NCBI GenBank assembly: GCA_946184615.1
Contig: CAMHFN010000002.1
Coordinates: 1 to 64,000, forward strand
From: an uncultured Bacteroidales bacterium
GTDB lineage: Bacteria > Bacteroidota > Bacteroidia > Bacteroidales > F082
DNA: 64,000 nt
Reading direction: 5' to 3'
Part shown: positions 16,374-25,165 of the stretch, in pieces
How positions within the stretch are numbered: position 1 is the stretch's first letter
Layout: the number at the start of each line of letters is the position of its first letter
The notes under the pieces: generated by a model
Database searches by the model: none
Told to the model about the DNA's origin: nothing
What the model saw: the letters and a program-made list of their open reading frames with translations, nothing else
Position numbers and translations under genes: made by a program

Positions 16374-16811
16374 ATGAAAAAATTCAAATTCACCATTAGT
16401 GGTAAACCATACGAAGTGGAAGTCCAGAACATTGAAGGCAATATCGCGACCGTCAATGTGAATGGCACTGAATACAAAGTAGAGATGGAAGAGCAGGCTG
16501 CTCCAGTGGTGGCTCCCGTGGCCCGTCCGGCTGCCAAGCCCGCTGCTGCGAGTACGGCTCCTGCCGCTCCGAAACCGGCTGCTGCCGCAAGTGGCAACGG
16601 TTACAAGATGGCCGCCCCGCTGCCGGGTACCATCATGCAGATCTTCGTCCACCAGGGCGACACCGTCAAGAAAGGCGACAAGCTGCTGATGTACGAAGCC
16701 ATGAAGATGGAAAACAACCTGCTGGCCGAAGCTGACGGTACCATTACTGCCATCAACTGCCGCCAGGGCGACAATGTGCTTCAAGGTGATGTGTTAATCA
16801 TAATTGGATAA
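16374..16811 (+). CDS. mmdC: Biotin carboxyl carrier subunit of methylmalonyl-CoA decarboxylase
   Basis: 145 residues. A short N-terminal beta region (KFKFTISGKPYEVEVQNIEG) is joined by a flexible Ala/Pro linker (about 45-70) to a biotinyl domain (about 75-145). The biotin lysine is K111 in YEAMKMENNL. It carries carboxyl groups from MmdA to the membrane subunit MmdB. The linker is typical of the gamma subunit of Na+-pumping decarboxylases. Confidence 0.94.
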   Translation: MKKFKFTISGKPYEVEVQNIEGNIATVNVNGTEYKVEMEEQAAPVVAPVARPAAKPAAASTAPAAPKPAAAASGNGYKMAAPLPGTIMQIFVHQGDTVKKGDKLLMYEAMKMENNLLAEADGTITAINCRQGDNVLQGDVLIIIG

Positions 16812-16815
16812 GGCC

Positions 16816-18510
16816 ATGTTAAAGAAGAAAAGTATTTACAGACGGCCCATGGTCATCCTTGCCTCGGTGATCGTGCTGATTCTGTTCAACATCGCGGTAG
16901 TCAACAACCCGATGTTCGCCACCAGAATCAGTGACCTCACGGGACAGTCAGAGGAAGTGACTACGTTGAGCGTCGAAGAAAGCAACGCCCAGCTGGCCGA
17001 TATGGCTGACGCCCAGATGGCAGAGACCGCTGAGGTGGCTGAGGCTTCCCAGCCTGCCCAACAGGTGGTTTCGGCCCCTGAAGAGGACCTGTCCACCCAT
17101 GACCAACTGAAGGATGGTCTCCGTAAGTTCTGGATCCTCACGGGCTTCAGAAACTGCAAGTTGGGTAACATCATCATGATTCTTGTGGGTATCTTGTTCA
17201 TCTTCCTTGCCGTTAAGTTCGAGTTCGAGCCGATGCTGTTGATCCCCATCGGCACAGGTATCATCTGCGGTAACATTCCCTTCTTCCAAGGCTACGGAAT
17301 CAACCTTACCGATGCCATCGCCTACGCACAAACCGCTCTCGACTCGGGGGCGTTCAGCTTCGACATGACTGCTGCCAAGGCCTTGCTGACGTCGATCTTC
17401 GACGGGGCTGGTGACAAGAACATGGTCCTTAGCGAAGCCATCAAGGTGGTCGATAAGATGGATATCACCGAATTCGGTATCGCTGCTGCCAACATCGAAG
17501 ATGTGAAGCTCTTTTTGAATCAAGTCTTCGAGAGCGGCGAGTTGAACTTGCAGACCGGTCTTTACCAGCAAGGCAGTGTGCTCAACTACTTGTACTTTGG
17601 TGTGAACAAGGGTATCTACCCGCCGTTGATCTTCCTGGGTATCGGTGCCATGACCGACTTCTCGTCGCTCATCGCCAACCCCAAGCTGATGATTCTCGGT
17701 GCCGCCGCTCAGCTCGGCGTGTTCATCACCTTCATCGGTGCCTTGTATTTGGGCTTCAACCTGAGAGAATCGGGTGCCATCGGTATCATCGGTGGTGCTG
17801 ACGGTCCTACCGCCATCTTCCTTTCCTCGCGTCTTGCCAACGGCATGAATGGCACACGCAACCTTATTGGTCCCATCGCCATTGCGGCCTATTCGTACAT
17901 GGCGCTGGTGCCGGTGATCCAGCCGCCCATCATCCGTTTGTTGACTTCGAAGAAAGAGCGTATGATCAAGATGAAAGCCCCGCGCATGGTGAACAAGACC
18001 GAAAAGATCATGTTCCCGATTGTGGGTCTCATCCTGACGACTTTCATCAGCCCCACGGCCCTGCCGCTGCTGGGTATGCTGTTCTTCGGCAACATTATCA
18101 AGGAGTCGGGCGTGGTGAAGCGTCTGCAAAACACGGCTGCCAATCCTTTGATTGACATTGTGACCATCATCCTGGGTCTCACCGTGGGTGCTTCCACTCA
18201 GGCTTCTGTGTTCCTTACCTCCAGCTCCATCAAGATCTTCGTGCTGGGAGCCTGCTCGTTTGCCGTGGCTACCGCTGGCGGTCTGCTGGGTGCCAAATTG
18301 ATGAACCTCTTCCTGAAGGAGAAGATCAACCCGATGATCGGTGCCGCTGGTGTGTCGGCTGTGCCGGACAGCGCCCGTGTGGTTGAAGTGGAAGGTCAGA
18401 AGTACGACCCGTCGAACCACCTGCTCATGCACGCCATGGCCCCGAACGTGTCGGGTGTCATCGGCTCTGCTGTGGCCGCTGGTGTGATGATGTCGTTCTT
18501 GATGATGTAA
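16816..18510 (+). CDS. mmdB: Na+-translocating decarboxylase beta subunit
   Basis: 564 residues from ATG 16816, 4 nt after mmdC; a TTG at 16804 is in frame but overlaps mmdC and is not needed. This membrane subunit decarboxylates carboxybiotin and exports Na+. The conserved GGADGPTAIFLSSRLA (about 323-338) holds the aspartate needed for Na+ transport. Many hydrophobic helices follow residue 115. The N-terminal 115 residues (one helix at about 14-34 and an acidic Ala/Glu-rich linker) extend beyond the classical 380-430-residue subunit; long forms occur in Bacteroidota. Ends at a heptamer array plus terminator. Confidence 0.94.
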   Translation: MLKKKSIYRRPMVILASVIVLILFNIAVVNNPMFATRISDLTGQSEEVTTLSVEESNAQLADMADAQMAETAEVAEASQPAQQVVSAPEEDLSTHDQLKDGLRKFWILTGFRNCKLGNIIMILVGILFIFLAVKFEFEPMLLIPIGTGIICGNIPFFQGYGINLTDAIAYAQTALDSGAFSFDMTAAKALLTSIFDGAGDKNMVLSEAIKVVDKMDITEFGIAAANIEDVKLFLNQVFESGELNLQTGLYQQGSVLNYLYFGVNKGIYPPLIFLGIGAMTDFSSLIANPKLMILGAAAQLGVFITFIGALYLGFNLRESGAIGIIGGADGPTAIFLSSRLANGMNGTRNLIGPIAIAAYSYMALVPVIQPPIIRLLTSKKERMIKMKAPRMVNKTEKIMFPIVGLILTTFISPTALPLLGMLFFGNIIKESGVVKRLQNTAANPLIDIVTIILGLTVGASTQASVFLTSSSIKIFVLGACSFAVATAGGLLGAKLMNLFLKEKINPMIGAAGVSAVPDSARVVEVEGQKYDPSNHLLMHAMAPNVSGVIGSAVAAGVMMSFLMM

Positions 18511-18519
18511 ATTCTTTTA

Positions 18520-18554
18520 GAAGACAGAAGACAGAAGAAAGAAGTAAGAATGAA
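18520..18554. repeat. Heptamer repeat array after mmdB
   Basis: GAAGACA, GAAGACA, GAAGAAA, GAAGTAA, GAATGAA: five 7-nt units between the mmdB stop (18510) and the terminator stem. Confidence 0.92.
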
Positions 18555-18584
18555 AAAGCCGCTCGTTTCGAGCGGCTTTTTTTT
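18553..18584 (+). terminator. Terminator of the mmd operon
   Basis: Perfect 13-bp stem AAAAAGCCGCTCG/CGAGCGGCTTTTT with TTT loop and further T; symmetrical, so it also serves the convergent lipoprotein gene whose stop is at 18583. Confidence 0.95.
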
Positions 18585-19077
18585 ATTGTTTGATGACATC
18601 GAAGCCCCAGTTGTCGCTTCTGTTCAAAACCAGTTCATTGGTTTCCGTGTCGTATTGGTAATAATAGCGTTTCACTCGCCCGTGGAAACGCACCTGCCCC
18701 TTGTCGTTGGTGTAAACCGTCATCATGATATCTTCTTTGTTGGTGTTATTGATGATATTGGTCAAAGTGATGTCGGTGGAACTACCCGCCATATTGAGTG
18801 GACCGGAGAAGGTCTTGTTGATTTGGCTGGGGATGACAATGTGTAGCGATATGGAAGTGGAGCCAGCAGCACTGATGTCGATGGAAGCGTTGTCATAGAC
18901 GACTACGCCTTCCGTAGGGAGTTCCTGATACAGGCTTTCGTCGGGGTTGGCTTCATAGTGCCCGATGACATCGGCTTGGGTAAAGCCATAGAAGCGACTC
19001 CATTCTTTTTCAGGGTCTTTGCCGCAGGAGGAGAGAAGGAAACAGACCGCTATAAGAAACAGGGTTGTTTTTTTCAT
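18583..19077 (-). CDS. Hypothetical lipoprotein
   Basis: 164 residues. Signal peptide with lipobox LLSSC (Cys at about residue 18), then KDPEKEWSRFYGFTQADVIGHYEANPDES. The remainder is beta-rich and polar, with no family recognised. Its start codon overlaps the stop of the M1 peptidase gene by 4 nt, so it is translationally coupled and last in a three-gene operon (lipoprotein, peptidase, lipoprotein). A role at the cell surface beside the secreted peptidase is inferred. Confidence 0.75.
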   Translation of the reverse strand: MKKTTLFLIAVCFLLSSCGKDPEKEWSRFYGFTQADVIGHYEANPDESLYQELPTEGVVVYDNASIDISAAGSTSISLHIVIPSQINKTFSGPLNMAGSSTDITLTNIINNTNKEDIMMTVYTNDKGQVRFHGRVKRYYYQYDTETNELVLNRSDNWGFDVIKQ

Positions 19078-21320
19078 TGGATGATGAATTTTTGGGTTTT
19101 GCCGTTAATGAAGATAAAATAGACTCCGGAGGGTAGACTGGACACGTCGATTTGATCATGGGTCGTCCCAGTCAAAAGGGTTTGGCCTGATAGGTTGGTG
19201 ATTCGGTATTTGCCGTTTTGTCCCCGTATCACGCCGTTGGTGGGATTGGGGTAGACCCTCAGGGCAGGAGCGGTGTTTTCGTTTACTCCCCACAAGATTT
19301 TGTCGATGACACCAATAGTGTATTGTCCTGACTGTATGTCGTTTACGGTGAATCGTCCGAGTTTCCAGTTGCCTTCTTGGGTATAGGGGATGGTGTGCCA
19401 GGTGTCGTGGATATTAGCACGATAGAGCAGCACGGCAGAGTCGTTCTCGGTAAGGATGATGTCGCCATCCTGGCCGAGGCTGTTGGAGAAGGTGATTTGG
19501 GCGGAGACATCGGCATCCCCAAAGTCATTTCGGTAGAAGTTCCAGAAGTGGCTTGTGGAGAGCGTGAGGTAGGGGAGTTCAGGGTCGTTGTCGGGACCCA
19601 CGAAATGGTCTTCGATCCGAAGCACGGTAGAATCGCTCACGCTGTTGACCAGCGTCTTGAATTTACCTTGGTTGAGGACGGTGGGAGCGGTGGCGGTGAG
19701 GTTGTTGTCGAGTTTGGCATCGAGGGAACGGTTATAGAAATCAACAAAAGCGGCAACGGGTTCAAAGTCGAGGTTGAGGTCGAGTTCCGCTTCCAGTCCG
19801 TCCCATCCAACCCATTCCGTATGTCGTTGTCCGGTGCTGCTTACGAAGGTGACTTCCACACGGTTGTTTTGCCCCACGTGCGAGGGACCGTAATGCCAGT
19901 AATTCATTTGGATCCGAGCATGGTATTGGGCACCGTTGGGGGTGACGTTGATGAGGTTGACGTTATAGTGAGGCATTCCGGCGGTGAACACGTAGGTGTC
20001 GAAAAATCCTGCCATATCGATGCCTGTGGCTTCGGTGAGGGCATCGCGGAATTGCTCTGAAGAAACCGTGCCAAAGGCGTATGTGTCGAGATAATGGCGG
20101 AGTCCGGTGAGGAAGTTCTCGCGTCCCATGTAGTTCATCATGGTGTTGGCAATGACAGCACCACGGTTGTATACGGCGTTGTTGTCGTAGGTCATGTTGA
20201 GAGGGATGTTGTTCAAGGGAATCCAGTGTTCTTCCTGTTTGCACCAGTTGGTGATGGCGCTGGTCGTGCTGCTGATGGCATTTTGGAAATCCGTCTCACC
20301 ATAGACACCGGCAAGGTAGAACATGCCGCAGAACTGGGCCATGCCCTCATTAAGCCACATGTCTTTGGCATCGGAGCAGGTAACTTTGTTGCCAAAATAC
20401 ATGTGGGATAGCTCGTGTGCTACATATTCTTCTTCAGAAGTGTTTCCGTTAATAACACTGCTTGCCATGGCAATGTTATCGGTGCTTTCCATGCATCCTT
20501 TGCCGGTGCTGATATAGCCGATGCGGTTGAAAGGGTAGGGACCGAAGTTTTCTTCGTAGAAGGCGGCGATATCCTTTACGTGAACGAAGGTGCCTGGTAC
20601 GTTGCCCATTTGGGCGGGTTTGGCATAGACCTGTACGGGGATGTCGCGTTCGATGCCATGATAGACGTCTTCCCATAACTCATAGTCACCGATGGCAAAA
20701 GAGATGTGATAGGTGGCGATTTCCTGTGGGGTCTCCCAATGCCAGGTAGTGGTGCCATCGCCGTTGTCGAAGGTGTTGTTCAGCAGGCCGCCGCAGATGG
20801 CTTTTTTGTCGTTGGTGACGGTGATATAGAGGCTGTAGGTGGCTTTGTCGGTGAAGTTGTCGATGCAGGGGAACCAGGTCTTGCCGAGGTTGTGTGGCTG
20901 GCTGTCGAAGCCGACTCCCAAGGTATAGACATATCCTGTCCCCCACCATTCCACGCCGCCCCAGGTCTCGCTGAAAGTGTTGCCCCCATAGCGGATGTCA
21001 AGGGTTAGGGTCTCTCCAGCGCTAACGGTTTCATCGACGACGATGGTGAGGAAATCACCGTCTTGATGGAAGTTGGTCACTCCATAGGAATCGGTGGCTG
21101 CATCGGTGACGGTGAGGCTTTTTAGTTCCAACACGAAGGTGTCGGTGGGAGCGGTAACGGTAAGGTCGATGAACGTCTCCCCTTGAAGGGTGTGGTTGGT
21201 GAAGTCAAAATCCCAAAGGCGGATTTCATAATGTGTTGCATCCAAGTTTTCGCCAGGAGTTTGGGCATTTGCAAAGCCGATGAAAGCGAAAACCAATAAA
21301 AGAATACCCCCTTTTTTCAT
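19074..21320 (-). CDS. Secreted M1-family metallopeptidase with T9SS sorting domain
   Basis: 748 residues. Signal peptide 1-19 (ends ANA). N-terminal beta domain to about 220, then the gluzincin core: HELSH (302-306) with E325 in MWLNEGMAQF (HExxH-x18-E), and a substrate segment GCMES (275-279) where most relatives have GAMEN, so the glutamate is kept. C-terminal T9SS domain LRVYPNPTNG to KTQKFIIQ. Probably an extracellular aminopeptidase that digests peptides outside the cell. Coupled by a 4-nt overlap to the downstream lipoprotein. Confidence 0.92.
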   Translation of the reverse strand: MKKGGILLLVFAFIGFANAQTPGENLDATHYEIRLWDFDFTNHTLQGETFIDLTVTAPTDTFVLELKSLTVTDAATDSYGVTNFHQDGDFLTIVVDETVSAGETLTLDIRYGGNTFSETWGGVEWWGTGYVYTLGVGFDSQPHNLGKTWFPCIDNFTDKATYSLYITVTNDKKAICGGLLNNTFDNGDGTTTWHWETPQEIATYHISFAIGDYELWEDVYHGIERDIPVQVYAKPAQMGNVPGTFVHVKDIAAFYEENFGPYPFNRIGYISTGKGCMESTDNIAMASSVINGNTSEEEYVAHELSHMYFGNKVTCSDAKDMWLNEGMAQFCGMFYLAGVYGETDFQNAISSTTSAITNWCKQEEHWIPLNNIPLNMTYDNNAVYNRGAVIANTMMNYMGRENFLTGLRHYLDTYAFGTVSSEQFRDALTEATGIDMAGFFDTYVFTAGMPHYNVNLINVTPNGAQYHARIQMNYWHYGPSHVGQNNRVEVTFVSSTGQRHTEWVGWDGLEAELDLNLDFEPVAAFVDFYNRSLDAKLDNNLTATAPTVLNQGKFKTLVNSVSDSTVLRIEDHFVGPDNDPELPYLTLSTSHFWNFYRNDFGDADVSAQITFSNSLGQDGDIILTENDSAVLLYRANIHDTWHTIPYTQEGNWKLGRFTVNDIQSGQYTIGVIDKILWGVNENTAPALRVYPNPTNGVIRGQNGKYRITNLSGQTLLTGTTHDQIDVSSLPSGVYFIFINGKTQKFIIQ

Positions 21321-21328
21321 ATCTCTCG

Positions 21329-21356
21329 AATTCTAAATTATTAATTCTAAATCAAC
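21329..21356. repeat. Heptamer repeat array upstream of the M1 peptidase gene
   Basis: AATTCTA, AATTATT, AATTCTA, AATCAAC: four 7-nt units across the junction between the two genes, overlapping the stop of the upstream lipoprotein gene. Confidence 0.75.
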
Positions 21357-21882
21357 GAAACGTGATGGCTTCCGTTTCGATGGTATTGCTCTCGTGCAAG
21401 GCACGGTCGATGATCTTTATCTTGAATTTGATGGTGTCGTTGGGAGATAATGGGTTGAATACCATCATCTTATAATTGATAGTTCCAGAGATGGACGTTT
21501 CTTCGTCCGTAAAAACCATTCGTTTGAAACGGGCGTTGAAGCTGACCGTGTCAAAGCTCTGGGTCTGTTGATTCCAACTGAGCAGAGGGGTCTTCACAAA
21601 GGCAGAGCCATTCCATTTCAGGTAGTCGATGATGAGGTTGTAATAATGCGGATCGTTCGGTCCAAAGGGATAGAGCGTGTCGGCATCATTGAGCCCCAGA
21701 TCCCCGTCTCCGTCGGTGTAGCCAATGTTAAGAATCACTTCGCCAGTTAAGGTGCTGTCGGCTTTCATCAGGTAATTCAAGCCCTCGTAGGAAATCTTCG
21801 GTTCGATAGGATACTCCATCTTTTTTTGGCAGGCTGTCGCTGCAAAGAGGATCAACAGTAAAAGAGTTAATTTGTTTTTCAT
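21352..21882 (-). CDS. Hypothetical lipoprotein with DGDGDLG motif
   Basis: 176 residues. Lipobox FAATAC, then KKMEYPIEPKISYEGL and a TDGDGDLGLNDADTLYPFG segment that could bind calcium (an inference from the Asp/Gly pattern). This type of small lipoprotein occurs in many Bacteroidota but has no function I know. First gene of the operon with the M1 peptidase (31 nt gap). Its ATG stands 4 nt after a TAATTTTG box, so the message may be leaderless. Confidence 0.72.
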   Translation of the reverse strand: MKNKLTLLLLILFAATACQKKMEYPIEPKISYEGLNYLMKADSTLTGEVILNIGYTDGDGDLGLNDADTLYPFGPNDPHYYNLIIDYLKWNGSAFVKTPLLSWNQQTQSFDTVSFNARFKRMVFTDEETSISGTINYKMMVFNPLSPNDTIKFKIKIIDRALHESNTIETEAITFR

Positions 21883-21886
21883 GAGG

Positions 21887-21894
21887 CAAAATTA
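21887..21894 (-). promoter_or_regulatory. Possible -7 element directly at the lipoprotein start
   Basis: TAATTTTG on the minus strand, then CCTC, then ATG (21882). No -33 match at the usual distance, so it could be chance. Confidence 0.4.
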
Positions 21895-21906
21895 CAAATA
21901 AATTTC

Positions 21907-21914
21907 TATCTTTG
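21907..21914 (+). promoter_or_regulatory. -7 element of the hydrogenase maturation operon
   Basis: TATCTTTG, about 85 nt upstream of the favoured start at 22002; a small hairpin AACGC/GCGTT (21926-21950) lies in the leader. The -33 box is not clear. Confidence 0.55.
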
Positions 21915-22001
21915 CGGTCCAAATAAACGCTGAGATGGAGACCTTGCGTTGACATTCAAGCGATGAATCTTATTAATAATCTGATCCTGAAGATTTTACA
22001 A

Positions 22002-22253
22002 ATGGAAAAGAGAATAGGAACCGTCATCATTTATGTTGGTGACCGTCAATCGGCACCCCAGTTAAATGAAGTGTTGTCGCGTCATGCCGACATTATCATC
22101 TGCCGCCAAGGCTTTCCCAGACACAATCATAGCTTGATTTCCGTGGTGTTTGAAGGCACTACTGATCGTATTGGCTCGTTGACTGGCCAACTCGGTCGTA
22201 TCGAGGGCATCGAGGTGAAATCCGCTTTGCTAAAATCAAAACAGGAGGCTTGA
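22002..22253 (+). CDS. TM1266-type iron-only hydrogenase system regulator
   Basis: 83 residues from ATG 22002 (MEKRIGTVIIYVGDRQ). The frame extends to an ATG at 21963, but relatives start at MEKRIG. The fold is ferredoxin-like/ACT-like; the conserved tail GSLTGQLGRIEGIEVKSALLK matches the family found beside hydrogenase maturation genes. hydF begins 1 nt after its stop, so it is co-transcribed with hydF and hydG. Its action (regulator of [FeFe]-hydrogenase genes or activity) is a family label and not proven. Confidence 0.88.
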   Translation: MEKRIGTVIIYVGDRQSAPQLNEVLSRHADIIICRQGFPRHNHSLISVVFEGTTDRIGSLTGQLGRIEGIEVKSALLKSKQEA

Positions 22254-22254
22254 C

Positions 22255-23412
22255 ATGGCTAAAGATCTCAAACCTCATATCGGCATCTACGGTCGCACCA
22301 ACAGCGGCAAGAGCACGCTCATCAACAAACTGACGGGCCAACCCATCGCCATTGTCTCCGCCCAGGCGGGCACCACCACCGACCCCGTGAAGAAATCCAT
22401 CGAGATCTTCGGCATCGGCCCTGTGGTCTTGATCGATACCGCTGGCATTGACGACACCTCGGAACTCGGAAGGCAAAGGGTGGGAAAAACCTATCAGACG
22501 CTCAAGGAAATCGATTGCGCCATATTGGTCGTTGCCGATAACCAATACGCCGAGCCCGAAGCCCAACTGGTCGAGCAATTCAAGGAATATGACATTCCTT
22601 TCATCATTGTCAATAACCTGTTTGAAGGAGTTCCAAAAAGGGATGCCATCAATCTCAACGTCTTGACGGGCAACCCGCAACCCATCATCGAAGCCTTGAA
22701 ACACACCATCCCCGAGAGTGCCTATAAGAAAGCCTCCATGCTGGGTGGCCTCGTCAAACCCAACGACGTGGTGGTGCTGGTGACTCCCATCGACGAGGAG
22801 GCTCCCGAAGGCCGTTTGATCTTGCCCCAGGTGATGGCCATCCGCAATGCGCTCGACAACGACTGCATCTGCGTAGTGCTCAAAGAAACCAACCTCCAGC
22901 AGTACTTTGACACCATGCCTTGGCCTGATCTGGTGGTCACCGACTCGCAAGCCTTTGCCATGGTTAGTAAGATTGTTCCTGACGAGGTCCGTCTGACCAG
23001 TTTCAGCATTTTGTTGGCCCGGCTCCGTGGCGATTTTGAAAACTATCTGAAAGGCACACCCTATCTTTCCCAGTTGAAAGACGGTGACAAGATCCTGATG
23101 CTGGAATCCTGCACCCACGAGATCAGCTGTGGCGACATCGGTCGGGTGAAACTGCCCGCCTTGATCCGCAAATTCACGGGTAAGAACATCCAATTCGACT
23201 ATGTGGCGGGATTGGCACCTATTAATAATATGGAACAATACGCCATGGCCATCCAATGCGGTGGCTGTGTGGCGACCCGAAAGCAACTCCTCAACCGTAC
23301 CAACCTCGCCGTCAAAGCCGGCATTCCCATCAGCAACTATGGCATGGCCATCGCCTTTTTGATTGGCATCTTTGCCCGAGCTATCTTGCCTTTTAAATCT
23401 TTAAATCATTGA
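22255..23412 (+). CDS. hydF: [FeFe]-hydrogenase maturation GTPase HydF
   Basis: 385 residues. HydF is the scaffold on which the 2Fe subcluster of the hydrogenase H-cluster is built before transfer to HydA. GTPase part: GRTNSGKST (13-21), TTTD, DTAGIDD (61-67). Middle dimerisation part, then the cluster-binding end with C286-x-H288 (ESCTHEISC) and C335-GG-C338 (IQCGGCVATR). The last residues (FKSLNH) are coded by an octamer repeat array, so the tail is repeat-derived. hydG follows by 20 nt; hydE is not in the window. Confidence 0.95.
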   Translation: MAKDLKPHIGIYGRTNSGKSTLINKLTGQPIAIVSAQAGTTTDPVKKSIEIFGIGPVVLIDTAGIDDTSELGRQRVGKTYQTLKEIDCAILVVADNQYAEPEAQLVEQFKEYDIPFIIVNNLFEGVPKRDAINLNVLTGNPQPIIEALKHTIPESAYKKASMLGGLVKPNDVVVLVTPIDEEAPEGRLILPQVMAIRNALDNDCICVVLKETNLQQYFDTMPWPDLVVTDSQAFAMVSKIVPDEVRLTSFSILLARLRGDFENYLKGTPYLSQLKDGDKILMLESCTHEISCGDIGRVKLPALIRKFTGKNIQFDYVAGLAPINNMEQYAMAIQCGGCVATRKQLLNRTNLAVKAGIPISNYGMAIAFLIGIFARAILPFKSLNH

Positions 23413-23423
23413 ATCTTTAAATC
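23392..23423. repeat. Octamer repeat array across the hydF stop codon
   Basis: TTTAAATC, TTTAAATC, ATTGAATC, TTTAAATC: four 8-nt units that code for the end of HydF and run into the hydF-hydG gap. Confidence 0.9.
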
Positions 23424-23432
23424 TTAAATATC

Positions 23433-24887
23433 ATGCAATTCCATCCTGAAAAATGCCGTATCCCTGACGAGCCCAACCGCCCGTTCATCTCCTCGGAAGA
23501 GATTTGGGACTTTATCAACAACACCAAGAGCACCCCTGAGCGTGTGCATGAAATCATCCAAAAGTCGTTGGACAAGAACCGCCTGACGATGGAAGAGACC
23601 GCCGTGCTGGTCAACACCACCGACCCCGCTTTGGTGGAGGAGATCAAGGAAGGTGCCCGCGAGCTGAAACGTCGCGTCTATGGCAACCGCATCGTGCTGT
23701 TTGCCCCCTTGTATGTGGGCAACTATTGCGTCAACAACTGTGTCTACTGCGGTTTCCGTTCGTCGAACAGAGAGCAGGTGCGCACCACGTTGACCGACGA
23801 AGAGCTGGTTCGTAACGTGGAAGCCTTGGAGGATGACGGCCAGAAACGTTTGATCCTCGTCTATGGTGAGTCGCCGAAATACTCCCCCGAGTACATCGCT
23901 CACACCGTGAAGGTGACCTATGCCACCAAGAAAGGCAAGGGTAGCATTCGTCGCGTGAACATCAACGCCGCACCGCTGGATGTGGAAGGCTTCCGCATCG
24001 TGAAAGAGGCAGGTATCGGCACCTATCAGATTTTCCAAGAGACCTATTGCCCCGAGATCTATAACGAATATCACCCCATCAACACCAAGAAGGGCGATTA
24101 CAATTATCGCTTGACCGCCATGGACCGCGCCCAGCAGGCCGGCATCGACGACAACGGCTTGGGCATCCTCTTCGGCCTTTACGACTGGCGTTACGAGGTG
24201 CTGGCCATGATCCGTCACACCAACCACCTGGAGGCTTGCTTCAACGTGGGTCCCCACACCATCTCCTTCCCCCGCATCAAGGACGCTTCGGGTCTGAACA
24301 TCGACAAGAAGTACTTTGTGGACGATGAGACCTTCGAGAAGATCATCGCCATCTTCCGTCTCGCCGTGCCTTACACCGGCATGATCCTCACTGCCCGTGA
24401 AGATGCCGAATTCCGTGCCAAGGCTATTGAATACGGCATCTCGCAGATCGACGGCGGCACCAATCTTCAAATTGGTGACTACAAATACCATCATGAGGAA
24501 GAAGAGAAGAATTCCGACAAGCAGGAAGATCAGAACCTTCACCGTGAGCAGTTCAAGATTGGCGATGACCGCTCCTTGGGCGAGATCATTGACAAACTGC
24601 TGGATCACGACTTCATTCCTTCATTCTGCACCGCCTGCTATCGTTTGGGCCGCACGGGTGAGCATTTCATGGAGTTCAGCGTGCCGGGCTTCATCAAGCG
24701 TTACTGCACCCCCAATGCCATCCTTACCCTCAGCGAGTATCTGGTGGACTATGCCACGCCTGAAGTGGCCGCCAAAGGCTGGAAGTGCATTGAGAACAAC
24801 TTCAAGAACGTCGATCCGAAGTTCCTCGATGAACTCAAGAGCCGTATTGAGAGAATTAAGAAAGGGGAGAGGGATCTGTATTTTTAA
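23433..24887 (+). CDS. hydG: [FeFe]-hydrogenase maturase, radical SAM tyrosine lyase HydG
   Basis: 484 residues, normal size. Splits tyrosine to p-cresol, CO and cyanide, which become ligands of the H-cluster. Radical-SAM motif C99-x3-C103-x2-C106 (YCVNNCVYCGF). The C-terminal site for the dangler iron/auxiliary cluster is C-x2-C-x22-C (FCTACYRLG to KRYC, about residues 397-423). Co-transcribed with the TM1266-type gene and hydF. Needs HydE and a hydrogenase encoded elsewhere. Confidence 0.96.
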   Translation: MQFHPEKCRIPDEPNRPFISSEEIWDFINNTKSTPERVHEIIQKSLDKNRLTMEETAVLVNTTDPALVEEIKEGARELKRRVYGNRIVLFAPLYVGNYCVNNCVYCGFRSSNREQVRTTLTDEELVRNVEALEDDGQKRLILVYGESPKYSPEYIAHTVKVTYATKKGKGSIRRVNINAAPLDVEGFRIVKEAGIGTYQIFQETYCPEIYNEYHPINTKKGDYNYRLTAMDRAQQAGIDDNGLGILFGLYDWRYEVLAMIRHTNHLEACFNVGPHTISFPRIKDASGLNIDKKYFVDDETFEKIIAIFRLAVPYTGMILTAREDAEFRAKAIEYGISQIDGGTNLQIGDYKYHHEEEEKNSDKQEDQNLHREQFKIGDDRSLGEIIDKLLDHDFIPSFCTACYRLGRTGEHFMEFSVPGFIKRYCTPNAILTLSEYLVDYATPEVAAKGWKCIENNFKNVDPKFLDELKSRIERIKKGERDLYF

Positions 24888-24966
24888 AACCTTTAGTTCA
24901 CACAACCCATCCTTGTTGCCGACTTCAAAGGCCAGGGGTGGGTTGTCGTTTTCAACAACGAAATTC
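24888..24966. other. Post-hydG region with weak hairpin
   Basis: ACAACCCA (24902-24909) can pair with TGGGTTGT (24939-24946) around a long loop, followed by CGTTTTC. A poor terminator candidate; nothing else is recognised here. Confidence 0.35.
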
Positions 24967-25113
24967 ATGTCGCCCGCCGCTTATCACACCTCGGATGCGT
25001 GTACCGAAGCCAATTATGGCATAGTTATTACGGCTGAGAGTTTTAGTGTGGGTTCGGGTGTTAACCATCGCGGCGACGGCATGTCGGTGCGGTTGGTGCG
25101 GGAGGTGGAATAA
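24967..25113 (+). pseudogene. Remnant of a FISUMP-like domain gene (C-terminal end only)
   Basis: The frame to the stop at 25111-25113 reads YGIVITAESFSVGSG then HRGDGMSVRLVREVE. The SVRLVR ending, with the preceding aromatic/beta pattern, is the typical close of Fibrobacter-paralogous (FISUMP/DUF1566-like) domains, and the intact gene at 26901 holds two such domains ending STRLVCPV and SVRLVRDV. Here only about 48 codons are left, with no start signal, and the usual YWSS is altered to YHTS. It is therefore a truncated copy. Confidence 0.65.
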
Positions 25114-25117
25114 AAAC

Positions 25118-25143
25118 GACCACGATATATTAAATTTGTGGTC
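25118..25143. repeat. Small inverted repeat
   Basis: GACCAC (25118-25123) and GTGGTC (25138-25143) with a 14-nt AT-rich centre; possible hairpin after the FISUMP remnant. Confidence 0.5.
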
Positions 25144-25165
25144 TCATGGATAATTATAAGGTGTC

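Noticed and set aside
16948-18432. A 494-codon open frame antisense to mmdB
   Set aside because: It mirrors a real membrane gene; composition is His/Gln/Asp-rich without motifs, and there is no promoter or ribosome site. A shadow of third-position bias.
21926-22001. CTGAGA followed by GACC in the hyd leader looked like part of a TPP riboswitch
   Set aside because: The conserved GGGGTGC and ACCTGA..GTA parts are missing and downstream genes are not thiamine-related.
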